Below, one piece after another: positions 33,700 to 36,638 of a stretch of 36,638 nucleotides of DNA (its first letter is position 1; each line of letters starts with the position of its first letter). Below the pieces are notes generated by a model that was given only the letters and a program-made list of their open reading frames with translations, was not told the DNA's origin and searched no databases. The stretch spans positions 1-36,638 of the forward strand of contig CABVSA010000034.1 in the NCBI GenBank assembly GCA_902500805.1. The letters run 5' to 3'. Origin of the DNA: an uncultured Nitrospira sp. Lineage in GTDB: Bacteria; Nitrospirota; Nitrospiria; Nitrospirales; Nitrospiraceae. Made by a program: the position numbers and the translations under genes.

Positions 33700-34761
33700 A
33701 TGGCAGCGAGCGGAGAATCGTCGAGGAAGTCACGAGATCGCAAGGGGCAGATGGATCCGGAGGAGATCGAGGACTTCGTGCCGTCTGCGTCCGGTAAGGA
33801 CGCACAGGAGTTGGAGACGATTCCCACGAGGGTGCCGCGGGAGGGGGACGGGTACCAGGTCCCGCGCAGCACCTTGATCGCCCAGGGGCTCGGACGTATC
33901 GGTGAGCCGGGCTATGCCTTGACTGCGGATGATCTTCGAAGGGTCAATACAAGGAAGGGGTTTCTGAAACTCCTGGCAAACAAAGCCGTCGATATCGAGG
34001 AAGTGCGCAAGACCCTGCTCTACGAACAGGACTTACGACAGCTGCAGGTTGAGTTGGTCAGGCTGCAACGGTGGATTCAGAGCAGTGGGGAGCGCATCGC
34101 CATTTTGGTGGAAGGACGGGATGCGGCCGGAAAGGGCGGCACGATCCGCCGGTTCACCGAGCATCTGAATCCTCGCGCGATGCGAGTCGTGGCACTGCCG
34201 AAGCCGACCGATGCGGAACGGGGCCAGTGGTATTTCCAGCGCTATATTCACCAGCTGCCCAACAAGGGTGAAATCGTCTTCTTCGACCGGAGTTGGTACA
34301 ACCGTGCCGTGGTCGAACCGGTGATGGGATTTTGTACAAAAAAAGAACACCAGCGATTTCTCCAACAAGTACCGGAATTCGAGCATATGCTCTATGAAGA
34401 CGGTGTGACCATCATCAAGTTCTGGTTCTCCATCTCCAAGGACGAACAAGCCAAGCGATTCGAAGCGAGGCGGCAGAATCCGCTCAAGCAGTGGAAGCTG
34501 AGTCCGGTCGATGAAAAGGCGCAGGAGCTGTGGGATGCATATACCCGCTGCAAAGAGGAAATGTTCAGCAAAACGCACTCGACCTTTAGCCCCTGGATCA
34601 TCGTGCAAGCGAACGACAAGCAGGCTGCGCGACTGGAAAGCTTGCGCTATGTCCTGAATCTGCTGCCCTACAAAGGAAAAGACGAAGCGCAGATCAGGTT
34701 GACGCCCGATCCAAATGTGATCGTTCGATTTCACCGCAAAATGGTGGAATTAGATCTCTAA
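33700..34761 (+). CDS. ppk2: Polyphosphate kinase 2
   Basis: A 353-residue cytosolic enzyme that uses polyphosphate to phosphorylate nucleoside diphosphates, or the reverse. Walker A is GRDAAGKGG (139-147), followed by RRFTEHLNPRAMRVVALPKPT, the lid and Walker B region EIVFFDRSWYNRAVVEPVMGFC, and FWFSISKDEQAKRF. One PPK2 domain follows an N-terminal extension of about 110 residues. AAGGAGG stands 6 nt before the ATG at 33700, ruling out the upstream GTG. Its presence in a sulfur/cytochrome gene set is unexpected; it may buffer ATP when electron supply changes. Confidence 0.93.
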   Translation: MAASGESSRKSRDRKGQMDPEEIEDFVPSASGKDAQELETIPTRVPREGDGYQVPRSTLIAQGLGRIGEPGYALTADDLRRVNTRKGFLKLLANKAVDIEEVRKTLLYEQDLRQLQVELVRLQRWIQSSGERIAILVEGRDAAGKGGTIRRFTEHLNPRAMRVVALPKPTDAERGQWYFQRYIHQLPNKGEIVFFDRSWYNRAVVEPVMGFCTKKEHQRFLQQVPEFEHMLYEDGVTIIKFWFSISKDEQAKRFEARRQNPLKQWKLSPVDEKAQELWDAYTRCKEEMFSKTHSTFSPWIIVQANDKQAARLESLRYVLNLLPYKGKDEAQIRLTPDPNVIVRFHRKMVELDL

Positions 34762-34803
34762 CGTCGGAAGACCGTTGGTGCCATCGGCGAAAGGAACAAG
34801 AGG

Positions 34804-35358
34804 ATGAAGATACGTCTGTTGACGGTGATGGTTGCTTCGCTGTGCTTCGCGGTGTCTGCTGGTGCTGCCGAGCGGCACATGATGCCATCAGTTGTGCCGG
34901 CTGATAAGTTGGCGGAAGCGCGGGCGCTGAAGAATCCCTTGGCCCATTCTCCCGAGGTCATTGAGCAGGGCAAAGCGGTGTATAACGGCAAGGGCGGGTG
35001 CGTCACCTGTCATGGAGTAGATGGCGACGGCAAGGGGCCGGCGGCAGCCAGTATGAATCCCTCCCCGAGAAACTTTCAGCATCATGGATTCTGGCGCCAT
35101 CGCACCGAGGGGGAAGTCTTTTGGGCCATCAAATACGGATCGCCCGGGACCGCCATGATCGCATTCGGGTCGGTCTTGTCCGACAATGAAATATGGGTCC
35201 TCATTCACTATGAGCAAACCTTCGCGGGGACGCATGGCATGATGGGGCATCGAGAAGGGATGGGGCCGGGTATGGGAGGGAGAGCCGGGATGGGGCATCG
35301 CGGGCAAAAGGGAAAAGGTGGAATGAGTGAGTGTGAAGGTGATTCCTGTGCACGGTAA
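34804..35358 (+). CDS. Monohaem c-type cytochrome with Met/Gly/His-rich tail
   Basis: A 184-residue exported cytochrome. The signal peptide is about 1-22 (LLTVMVASLCFAVSAGAA). Haem motif C66VTCH70, then GVDGDGKGPAAASMNPSPRNF and EVFWAIKYGSPGTAMIAFGSVLSDNEIWVLIHY, which parallels the last domain of the tetrahaem protein at 31876. After residue about 145 a tail rich in Met, Gly and His (MMGHREGMGPGMGG) ends in CEGDSC, suggesting copper or other metal binding. AGAGG lies just before the ATG. Confidence 0.88.
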   Translation: MKIRLLTVMVASLCFAVSAGAAERHMMPSVVPADKLAEARALKNPLAHSPEVIEQGKAVYNGKGGCVTCHGVDGDGKGPAAASMNPSPRNFQHHGFWRHRTEGEVFWAIKYGSPGTAMIAFGSVLSDNEIWVLIHYEQTFAGTHGMMGHREGMGPGMGGRAGMGHRGQKGKGGMSECEGDSCAR

Positions 35359-35656
35359 GTGACCAAACGACTATGCGCCAGATCCATCGAGGAAGGGTGC
35401 GCGAGTTGTTGCGATTTCCCCCATCTGATCATCCTGCCCTGAGTATTCCTGCATCACATCGGTACGATCCTCATGTGATCGAACCCCTCTTAAGCCATTG
35501 TTTCATCGAGTATCCTTCTCACTGGTCTCGAAACGAAGGGCGGCATCAGAGTCGCAGTCAGCTATGTCTGAATCTCATTGTTCAAAGCAGGGCTCTCACC
35601 AACCAGAGAAGAGCGGTCAATATTCTGTGAAAGAACTAAACCTTGGAGGTATTGCC
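35359..35656. other. Intergenic region upstream of the Spy-like gene
   Basis: No gene is supported; an in-frame extension of the next gene to 35498 lacks a ribosome site and crosses the promoter candidate at 35541. TTGGAGG at 35642-35648 is the ribosome site of the gene at 35657. No terminator-like hairpin with a T-run was seen after the cytochrome gene. Confidence 0.4.
35541..35556 (+). promoter_or_regulatory. Candidate sigma-54 promoter of the Spy-like gene
   Basis: CGGCATCAGAGTCGCA keeps GG-N10-GC and the same TCGCA -12 half as the sites at 26814 and 28645, with two changes in the -24 half. It lies 100 nt before the ATG at 35657. Confidence 0.45.
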
Positions 35657-36328
35657 ATGATCAAGTGGAAACAGCAGTGGTTATTTAGGATCGGGGGAGC
35701 CGCGTTGACTATTGCAATAGCCGCGTTTCCGAGTTATGCCGACGAAGGCCACGGGAAGATGGGGCATGGTGGGCATGATCAGGAAGAGCAACATGACCAT
35801 GGCGGGCACTATCTGAAACATCTGTTGAAGCATGCGAAGGAGATCGGGCTGACGCCGGAACAAATCACCAAGGTCAAGGCTATTCAGCTCGACTTTAAAC
35901 GCTCAGAAGCCCGATTAGAGGCTGACGCAAAGGTGGCAAATCTCGAATTGCACGCCTTGTTGGAAGATGAGAAAACTGACCTTAATGTGATTCAGGCCAA
36001 GGTCGAGCAATTGAAGAATGCGGAATCGGCCTGTCTCTTCGCAGCCATCAAAAGTAAGCGCACGGCCATGGCTCTGTTGAGTTCGGATCAACGTGATAAA
36101 GAACGTGCTGTTCATGAGCAGATGAAGAGTGGTGGTCAGCACGGAGCCGGAGGGGGCGGGATGGGCTATGGTGGAATGATGGGCGGGAGAGGAGGAATGG
36201 GCGGAATGATGGGTGGCATGGGAGGAGGCAGTCATGGAGGCGCTCAGACCGGCGGTGGACAAGGAGGGCATGACGGGGGCGATCACGGGAGTGGAGGATC
36301 CAGCGGAGGCCAGCAACACCAGCACTGA
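35657..36328 (+). CDS. Spy/CpxP-like periplasmic protein with His-rich head and Gly/Met/His tail
   Basis: A 223-residue exported protein. The signal peptide spans about 1-29 (GGAALTIAIAAFPSYA). A His-rich linker follows (HGKMGHGGHDQEEQHDHGGH), then an all-helical Spy/CpxP core with the LTPEQ motif (GLTPEQITKVKAIQ) and a second helix ending SSDQRDKERAVHEQM. From about residue 155 the tail is repeats of Gly, Met and His (MMGGRGGMGGMMGG). Spy/CpxP relatives protect periplasmic proteins or sense metals. The head and tail suggest copper or nickel binding. The tail is low complexity and could vary between strains. Confidence 0.85.
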   Translation: MIKWKQQWLFRIGGAALTIAIAAFPSYADEGHGKMGHGGHDQEEQHDHGGHYLKHLLKHAKEIGLTPEQITKVKAIQLDFKRSEARLEADAKVANLELHALLEDEKTDLNVIQAKVEQLKNAESACLFAAIKSKRTAMALLSSDQRDKERAVHEQMKSGGQHGAGGGGMGYGGMMGGRGGMGGMMGGMGGGSHGGAQTGGGQGGHDGGDHGSGGSSGGQQHQH

Positions 36329-36472
36329 GAATCAGGCGCAGAGATCAACCAATGCGCGAAAAAGCTGCTTCTGAAGTGGCGATGGGATTCATGAGCGAAC
36401 TGGGCGCCGCCACCGTTTAAGCAATCACTGTGTTGTGTGGTTTCGTGTTCACCAGCTATTGAGGGAGGGGAT

Positions 36473-36638
36473 ATGTTTGTGCGCCTTGTGCTTAGCGTCG
36501 TAGTGGTTGGGTTGTCAGTATCGTGGGCTTTGGCTCAGAGTTATTCTGGAAACACGAAGAACGGAGAGAGAATCTTTCAACAACACTGTGCTGGATGTCA
36601 CGGCACCACCGGTGATGGGCTTGGGCCTGAGATCAAAG
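36473..36638 (+). CDS. c-type cytochrome, 3' end beyond the window
   Basis: The first 55 codons of an exported cytochrome c. A signal peptide (VLSVVVVGLSVSWALAQ) is followed by NGERIFQQHCAGCHGTTGDG, with haem motif CAGCH and the usual G-x-G run after it. GGGAGGGG lies a few nt upstream of the ATG at 36473. The gene runs off the window edge, so domain number and length are unknown. It continues the run of cytochromes in this island. Confidence 0.88.
   Translation, partial: MFVRLVLSVVVVGLSVSWALAQSYSGNTKNGERIFQQHCAGCHGTTGDGLGPEIK

Noticed and set aside
36352..36420. 22-residue frame before the last cytochrome gene
   Set aside because: No ribosome site and no recognisable motif; too short to support.
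1..36638. CRISPR array or intact insertion sequence
   Set aside because: No regularly spaced direct repeats and no transposase frame were seen; the repeats present are dispersed and irregular.

Overview
The window looks like a chromosomal segment of a Nitrospira-like bacterium. This is an inference from gene content: many small c-type cytochromes, a phosphoketolase/acetate kinase block, a diderm lipid transporter, two small winged-helix-like paralogues and abundant dispersed intergenic repeats. No rRNA, tRNA or other taxonomic marker is present. I found no intact mobile element and no CRISPR array.

Layout. (1) 1-2449 is a sparse region with two paralogous small proteins (189-419, 1544-1756), a decayed sigma-54 activator fragment (949-1245), a small CxxC protein (1851-2093) and repeats. 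(2) 2450-9112 is a tight four-gene operon: TreT-like GT4 glycosyltransferase, short-type glucan phosphorylase, acetate kinase and phosphoketolase. Together they could turn stored glucan into sugar phosphate, then acetyl phosphate, then acetate plus ATP. (3) 9508-12323 carries a DUF1207-type outer membrane protein and the protease FtsH. (4) 12409-16354 is an Mla-type lipid transport set: STAS-MlaE permease, MlaF ATPase, MlaD and an auxiliary lipoprotein. (5) 26440 down to 16392, on the minus strand, is a 3078-residue non-ribosomal peptide synthetase, FAAL-PCP-C-A-PCP-C-A-PCP-TE, translationally coupled to its phosphopantetheinyl transferase. (6) 26937-36638, on the plus strand, is a sulfur/redox island: VIT-like membrane protein, two DsrE proteins, two OsmC proteins, two YeeE/YedE half-transporters, a TsdA-like dihaem lipoprotein, a tetrahaem cytochrome, three monohaem cytochromes (the last cut by the window edge), a DUF2892 protein, PPK2 and a Spy/CpxP-like protein.

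The most notable system is the two-module lipopeptide synthetase. It appears to load a fatty acid as acyl-AMP, add one unassigned residue, then glycine. It has two catalytic oddities: Arg at the catalytic second His of the first condensation domain, and a thioesterase with Cys in place of Ser, Asn in place of Asp and no His at the usual place. The second signal is regulatory. Sites with sigma-54 spacing (GG-N10-GC), two of them nearly identical (TGGCACACTGATCGCA and TGGCACAGTCATCGCA), precede three transcription units of the sulfur/redox island. A 35-nt palindrome with perfect 17-nt arms lies 59 nt upstream of one of them. A dispersed inverted-repeat family built from GTTTCA-like words occurs four times between genes.
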